A stretch of DNA of 64,000 bases from Bacteroides congonensis (GTDB taxonomy: Bacteria; Bacteroidota; Bacteroidia; Bacteroidales; Bacteroidaceae): the NCBI RefSeq assembly GCF_900130125.1, contig NZ_FQXY01000008.1:124001-188000 (forward strand), read 5' to 3'. Both the position numbers and the translations under genes were made by a program. The notes under the pieces are model-generated. The model saw only the letters and a list, made by a program, of their open reading frames with translations, had not been told where the DNA came from and searched no databases. How positions within the stretch are numbered: position 1 is the stretch's first letter; each line of letters opens with the position of its first letter. Below, one piece after another: positions 8,859 through 18,380 of the stretch.

Positions 8859-9634
8859 TTTGCTTTTGCGGAAGTCAGATAACGCATAGCCAATATACTT
8901 CCAATGAGTAACAAAACCGCTCCGGATAAAACAAGCAGGTAGGGTGTACCGCTTATCAGATCATCCATGTTTTTCGCTTCGGGATATTGGATACTGAGAT
9001 ATACCGCCAGTGAGTTGTTCAGCACATGCATGAGTATACAGGGAATCAGGCTGCCGGTCTTATAATACGTCCATGCAAACAGGATACCGATGAGAAATGC
9101 CGGAAGTATCTGTGCCGGATTAATATGAAAGACACCAAACAGAAGCGCTGAAATGAGGATAGCCTTCGTCGGGCTATATTGCTGTAGTAATGCTTTGGTG
9201 ATAGCTCCGCGGAACAACAATTCTTCCAGTACAGGGCCTATGATGGCTATCGCAAGAATTCCACCCCAACCGGATTGAAGAATGTCGAAAGATTGTTCCA
9301 TGATATCAGGAATCCAGTCAAGCAGTCCCATAAGTGCGGATACTGTAAATCCGCCGGTGAGGATAGCCAGCCCGCTACATACCAGATAAGGAGCTGATAC
9401 AGGCGACCATGTTGCCTTTTTTGTACTGATATAACCGGCTTTCCATAGATAAATGCCCATCATAATCTGACCGGCCAATTGTGCCGGAATCATGATTGTC
9501 TGCGTCAAGACAGCTCTGTCCAGGTTCCCGGTAGTGACCAATAAATAGATGGTACAGGGAATCATTATCAGAATAGGGGCGACAATCTGTGCGATGAGAA
9601 GGTCGATCAGAACTAGTTTGATGGCTGTCTTCAT
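8855..9634 (-). CDS. CPBP family intramembrane glutamic protease
   Basis: A 259-residue multi-pass membrane protein with the three conserved CPBP (Abi/CAAX-like) motifs: EELLFRG (EExxxR), LFGVFHINPAQ (FxxxH) and LMHVLNNS (HxxxN). About seven hydrophobic segments are visible. Bacterial CPBP proteins act as intramembrane proteases or maturation and immunity factors; the substrate is unknown. It lies on the minus strand just downstream of a 29-codon membrane ORF (9650-9739), 15 bp away, and could be coexpressed with it. Confidence 0.87.
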   Translation of the reverse strand: MKTAIKLVLIDLLIAQIVAPILIMIPCTIYLLVTTGNLDRAVLTQTIMIPAQLAGQIMMGIYLWKAGYISTKKATWSPVSAPYLVCSGLAILTGGFTVSALMGLLDWIPDIMEQSFDILQSGWGGILAIAIIGPVLEELLFRGAITKALLQQYSPTKAILISALLFGVFHINPAQILPAFLIGILFAWTYYKTGSLIPCILMHVLNNSLAVYLSIQYPEAKNMDDLISGTPYLLVLSGAVLLLIGSILAMRYLTSAKAK

Positions 9635-9649
9635 AAGGCTTTATGTTCT

Positions 9650-9739
9650 TTATTTAGTTGTAAAGAAACTGCATATGAACATAGCTAACATGGAAATAGC
9701 TATTACCACGAGGGAGATACTCATAAATGTCTTTTGCAT
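9650..9739 (-). CDS. Candidate 29-residue single-pass membrane peptide
   Basis: A short ORF with ATG start and TAA stop encodes a peptide of pattern MQKTF, then about 20 hydrophobic residues (ISLVVIAISMLAMFI), then CSFFTTK. The composition is that of a single membrane segment with a short tail. It lies between ribF (43 bp upstream) and the CPBP gene (15 bp downstream), same strand. Many Bacteroides genes for such tiny membrane proteins go unannotated. No family was recognised, and a random hydrophobic ORF is possible. Confidence 0.45.
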   Translation of the reverse strand: MQKTFMSISLVVIAISMLAMFICSFFTTK

Positions 9740-9782
9740 AAGAATCCGCTTTTAAGTTGTTATTATATATGGTTCATTTAGT

Positions 9783-10775
9783 CTATTTCGTCGGAAACAC
9801 CTCTTTTCCCTTTGGTGAGCCTGTCTCTTTGGCAAGAAGGATGGCTTCTGTCTCTTCAGCGTCTTTATGAAGTTGTATAATCAGTTCGTCGATACTGGAA
9901 TATTTCAGTTCGGGACGAGTCCGTTTTACAAAAGTGAGCCGGATAAACTTGTCATATATGTTGGAATGGAAGTGAAGGATATTCACTTCAATCGTGCGGT
10001 CAGGCCCATTGCCAATCGTTGGGCGGACGCCTATATTCAACATTCCCATATAAGTTTTCCCGTCGAATGTCACCCATACGGCATAAACACCATCCGCAGG
10101 AATGAGTTTGTCGGGATCGTCAACACTTAAGTTTGCGGTCGGGAATCCGATTTTCCTACCCACTTGATAACCGCCTACTACTGTTCCGTCCAGAAAATAT
10201 TCATATCCAAGGCAACGGGCTGCCAAGTCTACATCTCCTTTGTGGAGCAGTTTGCGGATGAGGGAAGAACTGACAGTTACACTCTGTCCGTCTTTCATTT
10301 CTACAGGACTGGTATATGCTTTTGCCTGAATAACCTCTATGCCGATTTCTTTTCCATAGCGTACATAATCTTCAAACCCTTCACTGCGGTTGTGCCCGAA
10401 ACGATGGTCGTAACCAATCACCAGGCATTCCACCTGAAAGCGCTCTTTTAGTACTTGAGTCATAAACTCACGTGCCGTCAGTCGGGAAATTTCCGGTGTG
10501 AAATCAAGCATCAGGCAGTAATCTACTCCGATGCCGGCCAACAGATTTATTTTTTCTTCCGGTGTAGTCAGAAGTTCCGGGCGATAATCGGCGTTCATCA
10601 CTTTGCGGGGATGAACAGGGAAAGTAACCAATGCAGAACGTAAACCTTTGGCTGTCGCTATCTCTTTCACTTGCCGAATCAGATAGCGGTGTCCTGCATG
10701 AACTCCATCAAAGAAACCGATGGTAGCTACACAGGGTTCCGGAGTAAGGGGCGATATATCACGTATAATCTGCAT
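9783..10775 (-). CDS. ribF: Bifunctional riboflavin kinase / FAD synthetase
   Basis: A 330-residue enzyme that phosphorylates riboflavin to FMN and adenylylates FMN to FAD in the cytoplasm. The N-terminal nucleotidyltransferase module has GFFDGVHAGHRYLI and GYDHRFGHNRSEG and closes with SSSLIRKLL; the C-terminal kinase module has GYQVGRKIGFPTANL. The start at 10775 (MQIIRDISP) is chosen because further upstream the frame enters the HAD gene and encodes low-complexity sequence unlike RibF. It is separated by 10 bp from the HAD gene, forming a leftward cluster. Confidence 0.95.
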   Translation of the reverse strand: MQIIRDISPLTPEPCVATIGFFDGVHAGHRYLIRQVKEIATAKGLRSALVTFPVHPRKVMNADYRPELLTTPEEKINLLAGIGVDYCLMLDFTPEISRLTAREFMTQVLKERFQVECLVIGYDHRFGHNRSEGFEDYVRYGKEIGIEVIQAKAYTSPVEMKDGQSVTVSSSLIRKLLHKGDVDLAARCLGYEYFLDGTVVGGYQVGRKIGFPTANLSVDDPDKLIPADGVYAVWVTFDGKTYMGMLNIGVRPTIGNGPDRTIEVNILHFHSNIYDKFIRLTFVKRTRPELKYSSIDELIIQLHKDAEETEAILLAKETGSPKGKEVFPTK

Positions 10776-10785
10776 TTCTACGAAT

Positions 10786-11406
10786 TTATTTTTTGAAAAG
10801 ATGACTCCAGTCTTCGCCGGCTTTTGCCGTATAGGTGGAAATGCCCAGTTCTTGAGCGGCCTTACAGTTGATTTCGGAGTCGTCGATGAAGAGTGTTTCT
10901 TGCGGTTCGATACCTGCATCTTCGATGACAGCCTTAAAAATATCCGCTTCCGGTTTTACCATGTGCATCTCATAAGAGAGATAGGCTTTTTCGAAATAAT
11001 CCTCTACTCTGAAGGTGCGATAGGGAAACAGGTTGTGGCAGGCATATTTCCAATGGATTTCGTTGGTGTTGCTAAGCAGGTAGACAACATATTTAGTGCG
11101 CAATTTCAACAGTAAATCAAGTTTGTAGTCAGGTATGTCTACCAGGAAACTATTCCAGGCCGCGTCTATTTGTTTGTCACTGACTACTTTGCCCATCATG
11201 TCCCGGAGCCCGTTCCGGAATTCGGCGGAAGTAATCAGCCCTTTTTCCTGTTGCATGAATACTCCATGCAGTTGTTGGATATTCAATCGCTCTTCTACGT
11301 CTGTGAACCCTAATTTCTTAAAGTTCTCCATACAACGTTGGCGGTCGAGATTGATAAGCACACCGCCCAAATCAATAAGAAGGTTTTTAATTCCTTTACT
11401 TTTCAT
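10786..11406 (-). CDS. HAD-superfamily hydrolase, subfamily IA
   Basis: A 206-residue phosphatase-like protein. Motif I is LLIDLGGVL, where the second Asp of the usual DxD is replaced by Gly, as in YihX-type and epoxide-hydrolase-N-like members. Motif II is LLSNTNEIH, motif III KPEADIF, and motif IV FIDDSEINCKAA. The start at 11406 (MKSKGIKN) directly precedes the first strand and overlaps the stop of the Ca2+-ATPase gene by 11 bp, suggesting translational coupling. YihX relatives act on sugar phosphates; the substrate here is unknown. Confidence 0.85.
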   Translation of the reverse strand: MKSKGIKNLLIDLGGVLINLDRQRCMENFKKLGFTDVEERLNIQQLHGVFMQQEKGLITSAEFRNGLRDMMGKVVSDKQIDAAWNSFLVDIPDYKLDLLLKLRTKYVVYLLSNTNEIHWKYACHNLFPYRTFRVEDYFEKAYLSYEMHMVKPEADIFKAVIEDAGIEPQETLFIDDSEINCKAAQELGISTYTAKAGEDWSHLFKK

Positions 11407-14101
11407 TTCTACTCTTTTTGTGAATAATACGCTGAACAAGGCGGACAAGTTCTCCAACCCATAACACCGTGGACGAAACGCCTATAATTAGAAGCCAAGT
11501 CTGCCAGTCGAGTGGTGTCGTACGGAATACAGCCCCACCGAACTGTACAATCAGGAATTGTCCGACCAGGATGGCCAGTACAATGAGCTCCATACCATAC
11601 GATTTGGAAAGCCCTTTGAATGCCGAGTCGGTAGTTCCGAATACGCGGGCGTTAAAGAGATTCCAGAATTGTAACATGACAAAGAAGGTGAAGAAAATAG
11701 TGAGGTTACGTATATCCATACCTTGCGGGCTATGGTCGAAATAATAAATCATCCCGAGCAGCACGATAAGGAAAATAGACCCTACACCTATTATATTAGA
11801 CCGCATCGCTTTACTGATAATAAAATCGGTACTGCGACGGGGTTTCTCAAGCATCACGGTTTCGCTGGGCGGGATGGAAGCCAGAGCCAAGGCCGCAAAA
11901 GTATCCATAATCAGGTTTACCCATAGCATCTGTGTCACGGTCAGCGGAAGTTCCGTACCGATAACCGAACCCAGCAGAACGATAAGCAGAGCGACGAAAT
12001 TAATCGTCAACTGGAAAACAATGAAACGCTGGATATTTTTATAAAGTGAACGTCCCCACATGACAGCGGTTCCGATACTGTTGAACGAATCATCGAGCAA
12101 TGTAATGTCACTGGCTTCTTTGGCAACGGAAGTTCCCGTCCCCATTGACAACCCGACTTGGGCATGGTTCAGGGCAGGCGCGTCATTCGTACCGTCTCCG
12201 GTTACGGCTACTACCGCCCCTTTCTGTTGGAGTAATTGTACCAGGCGTTGTTTATCCGTCGGGCGGGCACGCGACATGATTTTAAGATCCATCACCCGGT
12301 CTAATGCTTCTTCGTCACTCAATTCGGCGAATGCCACTCCGGTGATACGATTCCGCTCTGTATCCGTCTCCGGATTCCAAAGACCTATCTGACGGGCAAT
12401 CTCCGTAGCAGTTCCCGGTGTGTCACCGGTCACGATCTTGATACCGATACCCGCCGACTGGCATTTGGCTACGGCAGCAGGCACATCCGGACGAATCGGG
12501 TCGGAAATGGCAACGATTCCTAAGAAGTTCAAATCATTGGCTGATACTAATTCGGTACAGTCATCCGGTTCGTTCTCCCCTACAATCTTGAAAGCAAATC
12601 CAAGTGTGCGCATTGCCATATTCTGGTAATTCAGCAATTGCGCTTCTACTGTCGAACGGTATTCCACGGCATCCACTCTTCTTCCGTCCAGTACAACTTC
12701 CTTACACTTACCAAGAACGATTTCCGGCGCTCCTTTAATATAGAGTATTTTCTTTCCGATTAATGGCGATTTTACAAGAGTAGCCATGAACTTCCGTTCG
12801 GTCGAGAACGTGAGTTGGTCAAGGATATGTGCATTTTCGCGAAGTTCGAGATAATTCCTTCCCTGGCTGTTCAACCATAACAGTAAAGCTACCTCAGTAG
12901 GATTTCCCACTCCTTTCGGTTTTTCTCCGGTAGCTGATTCTTCCAGAAAAGCGGTTGAATTGGCACTGATACCTTCCGCGATAAGTGCGCTGATATCGTC
13001 ATCGGACAGGTCACTGCCGTTCTTTATGCCATAAAAGTTAGGTTCATGCACCTGCATCAGATTCTGTGTCAGCGTACCTGTTTTATCCGTACAAATCACA
13101 GTGATAGCGCCCATCGTCTCGCAAGCGTGCATCTTTCGTACGAGGTTGTTAGTAGAAAGCATACGGCGCATATTCAACGCCAGGCTGAGGGTGACGCTCA
13201 TAGGTAATCCTTCGGGCACGGCCACTACAATCAGAGTAACCGCCATCATAAAGTATTTGAGTGTCCGCTCGAAAACCGGAAGCCATTCATGCCATCCGTT
13301 CAATGCGCCGAAATCAAAGTAGAGCAATACATCTTTCACGAAGAAAATAAGGAAAGCGAATCCTGCAACGGTAAAGCCGATTTTTCCGATCAGGTTGGCA
13401 AGTTTCGTCAACTGTATATTCAGTGGTGTCGGTTCAAGATTATCTTCCGTACTTTGGCGGGCTACTTTTCCGATTTCGGTAGCATCTCCTACATGCAGTA
13501 CACGCATTGTTCCATGCCCGTCGACTACCGTAGTGCCGCGCATTACCAAGTTTGAAGCATACGTCGCCTCTTCGTCAAAATCCGCTTCCACAGTCGTCTT
13601 ATTGATAACGGGTTCTCCAGTCAGATTGGATTCGTTCACCTGCAAGGAGATGGCTTCCAGCAGTTCTCCGTCCGCCGGTATTTCTTCTCCCGTTTCCAGG
13701 ATAACGATATCACCAACCACTATATCTTTACGGGGAACTTCCTGCACACGTCCGTTACGGATTACTTTTACCAATGTCTCTTCGTTGACTGCATTCAGCA
13801 AATCGAATTTCTTACTGGCGTCATATTCGAAAAAGAAACCGATACCGGTAGCCAACAGGATGGCGGCTATAATTCCGATTGTCTCGGCATACTCATTCTC
13901 AATGATGGAGATTATTAACGAAAATGCGGCTGCCACTAATAGTACGCGTACAACCGGGTCTTCAAATTTTTCGAGATAAAGCTTCCATAGGGAAGGACGC
14001 TTGGGGGGTGTTAACAGGTTGATACCATTTTTTTCCCTGCTTTGAAGGACTTCGTTATCGGTAAGTCCTATATGATAAAAGTCATCTTTATTTGTACTCA
14101 T
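11396..14101 (-). CDS. P-type calcium-transporting ATPase (P2 class)
   Basis: A 901-residue P-type ATPase resembling SERCA/PMCA-like bacterial Ca2+ pumps. Visible are the TGEP actuator motif (SNLTGEPV), VAVPEGLPM in M4 (the PEGL calcium site), the phosphorylation site CDKTGTLTQN, the nucleotide-binding KGAPE and the hinge VTGDGTNDAPAL. M6 has NLIMDTFAALALA, which supports calcium over other cations. The start at 14101 (MSTNKDD) is preferred over a codon ten residues upstream because it begins the cytosolic N-domain. It is first in the leftward cluster with the HAD protein and ribF. Confidence 0.92.
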   Translation of the reverse strand: MSTNKDDFYHIGLTDNEVLQSREKNGINLLTPPKRPSLWKLYLEKFEDPVVRVLLVAAAFSLIISIIENEYAETIGIIAAILLATGIGFFFEYDASKKFDLLNAVNEETLVKVIRNGRVQEVPRKDIVVGDIVILETGEEIPADGELLEAISLQVNESNLTGEPVINKTTVEADFDEEATYASNLVMRGTTVVDGHGTMRVLHVGDATEIGKVARQSTEDNLEPTPLNIQLTKLANLIGKIGFTVAGFAFLIFFVKDVLLYFDFGALNGWHEWLPVFERTLKYFMMAVTLIVVAVPEGLPMSVTLSLALNMRRMLSTNNLVRKMHACETMGAITVICTDKTGTLTQNLMQVHEPNFYGIKNGSDLSDDDISALIAEGISANSTAFLEESATGEKPKGVGNPTEVALLLWLNSQGRNYLELRENAHILDQLTFSTERKFMATLVKSPLIGKKILYIKGAPEIVLGKCKEVVLDGRRVDAVEYRSTVEAQLLNYQNMAMRTLGFAFKIVGENEPDDCTELVSANDLNFLGIVAISDPIRPDVPAAVAKCQSAGIGIKIVTGDTPGTATEIARQIGLWNPETDTERNRITGVAFAELSDEEALDRVMDLKIMSRARPTDKQRLVQLLQQKGAVVAVTGDGTNDAPALNHAQVGLSMGTGTSVAKEASDITLLDDSFNSIGTAVMWGRSLYKNIQRFIVFQLTINFVALLIVLLGSVIGTELPLTVTQMLWVNLIMDTFAALALASIPPSETVMLEKPRRSTDFIISKAMRSNIIGVGSIFLIVLLGMIYYFDHSPQGMDIRNLTIFFTFFVMLQFWNLFNARVFGTTDSAFKGLSKSYGMELIVLAILVGQFLIVQFGGAVFRTTPLDWQTWLLIIGVSSTVLWVGELVRLVQRIIHKKSRNEK

Positions 14102-14191
14102 GCAGATACATGCGTTTAGTTTGGACTGCAAAAGTACAACATAATATTGTGATAAAATGTTTAATTAAAACTTTTTATGAAGTCGGAATTA

Positions 14192-15454
14192 TTACTGCGG
14201 CTTGCCACATGTCCGGTAGGGGATGGTGAACCAGAATGTAGAGCCTTCACCCTCTACGGAGTCCGCTCCGATTTGACCGTCCAGTCTGTTTACGATGGTT
14301 TGGGAAATAGAAAGCCCCAGTCCTGCTCCTTTCTTGTCTTTGTTCAGCTTCACAAACCGCCCGAATACGTCCGGCAATTTTTCGGCAGGAATCCCTGCTC
14401 CGGTGTCCTTTACATAAAAATAAATTTCAGTATCCCGGGCTTCATATCCGATACGGATCGTACCTTCATGCGTGAATTTAATCGCGTTGGTCGTAAAGTT
14501 GGAGAGCACTTGGGCGACGCGGTTGCGGTCGGTCGATATGAGACAGGAAAAACGCGATGGTTCTGCTATGATTTTAATCATTCCGCCGGCATCATTCACC
14601 CGCATCTGGAAAAGTTGCTGTAAGTCTGAAAGCAACAAGTTGATATCAACCGTTGTATATACAAACTCCAAGGTGCCCGCTTCAATCTTTGACATATCGA
14701 GAATATCATTGACCAGTTGCATCAGGAGGTCGGCATTCATCTTTATGATTTCCTGATATTGTTTTTTTTCCTCTTCTGTGTTGGCGCTGCCCATTATTTC
14801 CGCAAATCCGGTAATGGCATTGAGGGGTGTACGTATCTCATGGCTCATATTAGCTAGAAACGCAGATTTGGATATATCGGCTTTCTCCGCTTTTTCCTTG
14901 GCGCGTGTCAGTTCCTCTTCCGCTTTTTTCAGACGGGTGACATCATGGACGGTAAGTACCATATTCTCTTTCTCATCCAGAAGAAAGTATGAACCGGATA
15001 TGCTCGCGTTGCATTCGACGGCATCATTATCGGAAGTAACTATGTTCAGCGTCGCTTCGAGGTCGGTGAAATTCCTTCTTTGCTCGAAAGCCTGGCGTAT
15101 GGCAGTACGTACCGGGCAGGAACCGCAAAAACTATGTGTTCCGCAACCCCCTTCGGCAGCCAATGCGTTGCGGCATTGCAGCAGGTCGCCCACTCTTTTT
15201 TCTTCCGCTCCTTTCTTGGTTCCGGTTTTCTGGTAGTAATTGGTTTTCAGAACTTTGAAATCGTTGTCTATTAACAGGATAAAAGCATGCACGTTTTTCA
15301 GGACAGAACCGGCGATATGATTGGTGCGTTCCAACTTTCTGGATTCCCGGAATAATCGTTGTTGCATCCGGAGACATTTTCTGCGCTCCCATAAGAAACT
15401 AAGCAGCAGGATGGCGCATAAGACTACTAATATTGATAATAATGCTATAAGCAT
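14192..15454 (-). CDS. PAS-domain sensor histidine kinase with a cysteine cluster
   Basis: A 420-residue membrane kinase. A hydrophobic segment (residues 1-20) is followed by a PAS-like domain holding CRNA, then GGCGTHSFCGSCPVR (about 92-115), a four-cysteine cluster that could bind metal or an Fe-S centre or act as a thiol sensor. A short linker helix leads to the HisKA site FLANMSHEIRTPLN (phospho-His) and an HATPase domain with FTTNAIKFT, VKDTGAGIP and GAGLGLSIS. No response regulator is adjacent, so it is an orphan here. Its divergent neighbour is a rubredoxin, which makes a redox signal plausible but unproven. Confidence 0.9.
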   Translation of the reverse strand: MLIALLSILVVLCAILLLSFLWERRKCLRMQQRLFRESRKLERTNHIAGSVLKNVHAFILLIDNDFKVLKTNYYQKTGTKKGAEEKRVGDLLQCRNALAAEGGCGTHSFCGSCPVRTAIRQAFEQRRNFTDLEATLNIVTSDNDAVECNASISGSYFLLDEKENMVLTVHDVTRLKKAEEELTRAKEKAEKADISKSAFLANMSHEIRTPLNAITGFAEIMGSANTEEEKKQYQEIIKMNADLLMQLVNDILDMSKIEAGTLEFVYTTVDINLLLSDLQQLFQMRVNDAGGMIKIIAEPSRFSCLISTDRNRVAQVLSNFTTNAIKFTHEGTIRIGYEARDTEIYFYVKDTGAGIPAEKLPDVFGRFVKLNKDKKGAGLGLSISQTIVNRLDGQIGADSVEGEGSTFWFTIPYRTCGKPQ

Positions 15455-15493
15455 ACTTGTATAATTGTTGTTTTAGCTTGATGAATATGACTA

Positions 15494-15501
15494 CAAAGAT
15501 A
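15494..15501 (-). promoter_or_regulatory. -7 box for the histidine kinase gene
   Basis: On the minus strand the box reads TATCTTTG, a perfect TAnnTTTG match, 40 bp upstream of the kinase start codon. Confidence 0.6.
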
Positions 15502-15591
15502 GTTTTTTCTTTCCGTATAAAAAAAGTGTTGAACAAATATCGTACTATTTGCGTTATATAATTTAGAAAACCAATTAAAAATACGAACGTT

Positions 15592-15756
15592 ATGAAGAAG
15601 TACATTTGCACGGTCTGTGAATATATTTACGACCCCGAACAAGGAGATCCGGAAAGCGGAATTGAACCAGGAACTGCGTTTGAAGATATTCCAGATGATT
15701 GGACTTGTCCACTATGTGGAGTCGGTAAAGAAGATTTCGAGCCGTACGAAGGATAA
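15592..15756 (+). CDS. Rubredoxin
   Basis: A 54-residue protein with the complete rubredoxin fold signature: [12 protein letters not shown] (CxxC), the acidic stretch with GDPESGI, and [16 protein letters not shown] (second CxxC). The four cysteines bind one iron, making it a one-electron carrier in the cytoplasm, in anaerobes often serving peroxide- or superoxide-reducing enzymes. It is easily missed because of its size. It is monocistronic, with its own strong terminator at 15785, and is divergent from the cysteine-cluster kinase. Confidence 0.97.
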   Translation: MKKYICTVCEYIYDPEQGDPESGIEPGTAFEDIPDDWTCPLCGVGKEDFEPYEG

Positions 15757-15784
15757 AGCAGAGAGGGAGAGAATTTATTAAGTG

Positions 15785-15830
15785 AAAATGGTTGGATACA
15801 TTGGATGTATTCAGCCATTTTGTTTTTTTG
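15785..15830 (+). terminator. Strong intrinsic terminator after rubredoxin
   Basis: A 17-bp stem (15785-15801 with 15805-15821, two G-U pairs, loop TGG) is followed by GTTTTTTTG. Confidence 0.9.
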
Positions 15831-15890
15831 TGATAAGAAATGCTTATGATGCCTGAATTTGTAATACCTTTGATTCAAAATTATAGCATT

Positions 15891-16592
15891 ATGTATTACA
15901 ACAAGACAACCACTACTAATCGAATTTCACAGTTATTCCTTTTTATATCTGTATTATTCATATCCGGCTTTTTAATTACGGGCTGCCATGACGATGATGA
16001 TGTTCCTGAACAAGAACCGCCTATCCCGGATTATACTATCATAGTCAAGGATATACAGAATATCCCCGAGGGCTTTGTTTTTGACAGGGTAGAGGTGAAG
16101 GTTACGGGCGTTGACTGGAGTGTGATTGAAACGCTTACGTTCCCTTATGAGAATGGGCAGATTATTATGGATTTACCCACTGTTTTTTCTTCAGAAGTGC
16201 TGCAAAAAGTAGACCGCAGAGGAGGGGATATGAGTGGATACTGGACGGGAACTTCAAATGACAGCGATGCGCTTGTTGCCACACTGGGAGATTTTTTTGT
16301 ATTTAACGGGGATAAGAAAGTAGGCCGGATTGCAATATCCAACTGGACAGGCAGGGGTTCTTCTGCCGGAAAAGCCACATTAGTGAGTTATCAGTTTGCC
16401 GACCGTCCTTTTTCGTTGACAGGCAGTGATAAATCTTATAATTACAGCGATTGCTCTTTCGTCAGAGGATGGAATATGTTTGCCAATATCAATCCGGCAT
16501 CAGAAAACGGTACGGGAAAAGTTCTTCGAACCACTGTCGTGCCGGAATCTACTCTATTTTGGCGTCTTGCGGAATCGTATGTTTATAATTGA
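15891..16592 (+). CDS. Lipoprotein of unknown function
   Basis: A 233-residue predicted lipoprotein. The start at 15891 (MYYNKTTTTNR) is preferred to an upstream ATG at 15840 because it leads into a hydrophobic stretch and the lipobox FLITGC, followed by the acidic DDDDVPEQE tether seen on surface lipoproteins of Bacteroides. A -7-like TACCTTTG at 15865-15872 fits this start. The body is beta-rich with YWTGTSNDS and GRIAISNWTG; no domain was recognised. It is monocistronic with a terminator just downstream. Confidence 0.75.
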   Translation: MYYNKTTTTNRISQLFLFISVLFISGFLITGCHDDDDVPEQEPPIPDYTIIVKDIQNIPEGFVFDRVEVKVTGVDWSVIETLTFPYENGQIIMDLPTVFSSEVLQKVDRRGGDMSGYWTGTSNDSDALVATLGDFFVFNGDKKVGRIAISNWTGRGSSAGKATLVSYQFADRPFSLTGSDKSYNYSDCSFVRGWNMFANINPASENGTGKVLRTTVVPESTLFWRLAESYVYN

Positions 16593-16611
16593 TTGCTCTT
16601 AAAAGATATAT

Positions 16612-16661
16612 AAAAAAGGAGAATCGACCTGATGCATTCGCACAGTCGATTCTCCTTTTTT
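16612..16661. terminator. Bidirectional terminator
   Basis: A perfect 17-bp inverted repeat (16612-16628 with 16645-16661), A-rich on one end and T-rich on the other, lies between the convergent lipoprotein and Na/Pi transporter genes. Confidence 0.9.
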
Positions 16662-16682
16662 ATTATTTGTTTCCTTTACTTA

Positions 16683-18380
16683 TTAAGAAGCCTTCTTCTC
16701 TTTCACATCACTGCTTGCTTCCACCACATTTACCACATAATCACCCAGTTTCTCACATTCGGCGATAATATCCATGTAATAAACTCCCATCTGATAATCA
16801 TATTCTTTGTTGTTCACGTCAAGGATATTCTGATTCTTCAGTTGGTTGCGGTAGTTATTGATTTCGTTCTCGATATTGAAAGACTTGTTGATGTCAATAC
16901 TCTGATGTTCCGGTTTCTCCACTACCACAATCATCTGCGCGAGGGCATCGCTTGTCAGCTTCATCATGAAGTGGATATGTTCGTATTGCTTTTCGGTGAA
17001 GTCCTGGTTTGTCTGGCGTTTCCGGTTGATGGTACGCGCCAGGTTATAACAACTGTCCCCGATACTTTCAATCTCCGTCACCTCACGCAGCATGGCACGT
17101 ATCTGCAACTTACTTTCGGAACTCAAACGTCCTTCTGACACTTGATTCAGATAGTTGGCTATTTCCAACTCCATATTGTCGCTGATATTCTCGTATTTCT
17201 CTATCCGGCTGAACAGTTTGTTGAAGTCATCATCCTTCTCCGTATGCAGCAAGTCCTGCACCATACCGAACATACGATGGGTACGTTCAGCGAAAAGATG
17301 AATCTCCTTGCGTGCCTGAAGAATGGAAAGCTCCGCCGTAGACAGCATACCGCCGGTGATAAACCGCAGTCTCGGTTCTTCGTCCTCTTCCTTCGGGTGG
17401 ATTAAAGCACATACGGTACGTTCAATCAGTTTCACGGCCCATATCAGGATACATACGTTACAGATATTGAAGATAGAGTGGAAAGCGGATAGTTTGTATG
17501 AGATGGCAACTTCGGGGTTGCTGCTTTGGAAGAAAGTGTCTACTACCCAGTTTACAAACTGCATGAAAGGGTGGAAGATAATCAATACCCAGATAACACC
17601 GAACACATTAAAAACAAAATGCGCCAATGCTGCCCGTTTAGCCTGTGTGTTGGCTGTTAATGCGGCAAGATTGGCGGTGATTGTAGTTCCGATATTTTCT
17701 CCCAGTACGAGGGCTGCTCCCAGTTCCAGACTAATCCATCCGTTGGCACACATAATCAGTGTAATTGCCATCGTGGCGGCAGAAGCCTGTACAATCATGG
17801 TCAGTATCGTACCGATGAACAGGAACAGGAGAATGGAGAAGAATCCCATATCCGTGTAGTTCTGTACGAAGGCGAGCATTTCCGGGTTGGCATTCAAGTC
17901 GGGCGCATTTGCTTTCAGGTAAGAAAGCCCCATAAAGAGGAAAGAAAAACCGAAAATGAATTCACCGACGGACTTGCGGTTGCTTTTGCCCGAGAAGATA
18001 AGCGGAAGGGCGATGGCCAGAAGAGGAAGGGCAAAGGCGGCCATGTCAACCTTAAATCCGAAAATTGAGATAATCCAGGCAGTGACCGTAGTACCGATGT
18101 TGGCACCCATAATGACACTGATAGATTCGGCAAGAGTAAGCAACCCGGCATTAACGAAACTCACGACCATTACCGTCGTTGCTGAAGAAGATTGGATAAG
18201 GGCTGTGATTAACACACCTGTTAAAACCCCCGTTACCCTGTTGGTGGTCATTGCCGTCAAGATACTTCGTAGTCTGTCACCCGCGACCTTTTGTAAGCCC
18301 TCGCTCATTATCTTCATTCCATACAGGAAGAGGCCTAATGAACCTATGAGCTTTAAAAAATCATAAAAAGAATATTCCAT
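16683..18380 (-). CDS. Na/Pi cotransporter family protein with PhoU-like domain
   Basis: A 565-residue membrane protein of the NptA/PNaS family. The duplicated transport motif is visible as ALIQSSSATTVMVVSF in the first half and the variant IVQASAATMAITLIM in the second. About nine membrane helices are followed, from about residue 350, by a soluble helical PhoU-like domain. The family couples sodium to phosphate uptake or efflux. It is monocistronic; no pho genes are nearby. Confidence 0.92.
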   Translation of the reverse strand: MEYSFYDFLKLIGSLGLFLYGMKIMSEGLQKVAGDRLRSILTAMTTNRVTGVLTGVLITALIQSSSATTVMVVSFVNAGLLTLAESISVIMGANIGTTVTAWIISIFGFKVDMAAFALPLLAIALPLIFSGKSNRKSVGEFIFGFSFLFMGLSYLKANAPDLNANPEMLAFVQNYTDMGFFSILLFLFIGTILTMIVQASAATMAITLIMCANGWISLELGAALVLGENIGTTITANLAALTANTQAKRAALAHFVFNVFGVIWVLIIFHPFMQFVNWVVDTFFQSSNPEVAISYKLSAFHSIFNICNVCILIWAVKLIERTVCALIHPKEEDEEPRLRFITGGMLSTAELSILQARKEIHLFAERTHRMFGMVQDLLHTEKDDDFNKLFSRIEKYENISDNMELEIANYLNQVSEGRLSSESKLQIRAMLREVTEIESIGDSCYNLARTINRKRQTNQDFTEKQYEHIHFMMKLTSDALAQMIVVVEKPEHQSIDINKSFNIENEINNYRNQLKNQNILDVNNKEYDYQMGVYYMDIIAECEKLGDYVVNVVEASSDVKEKKAS

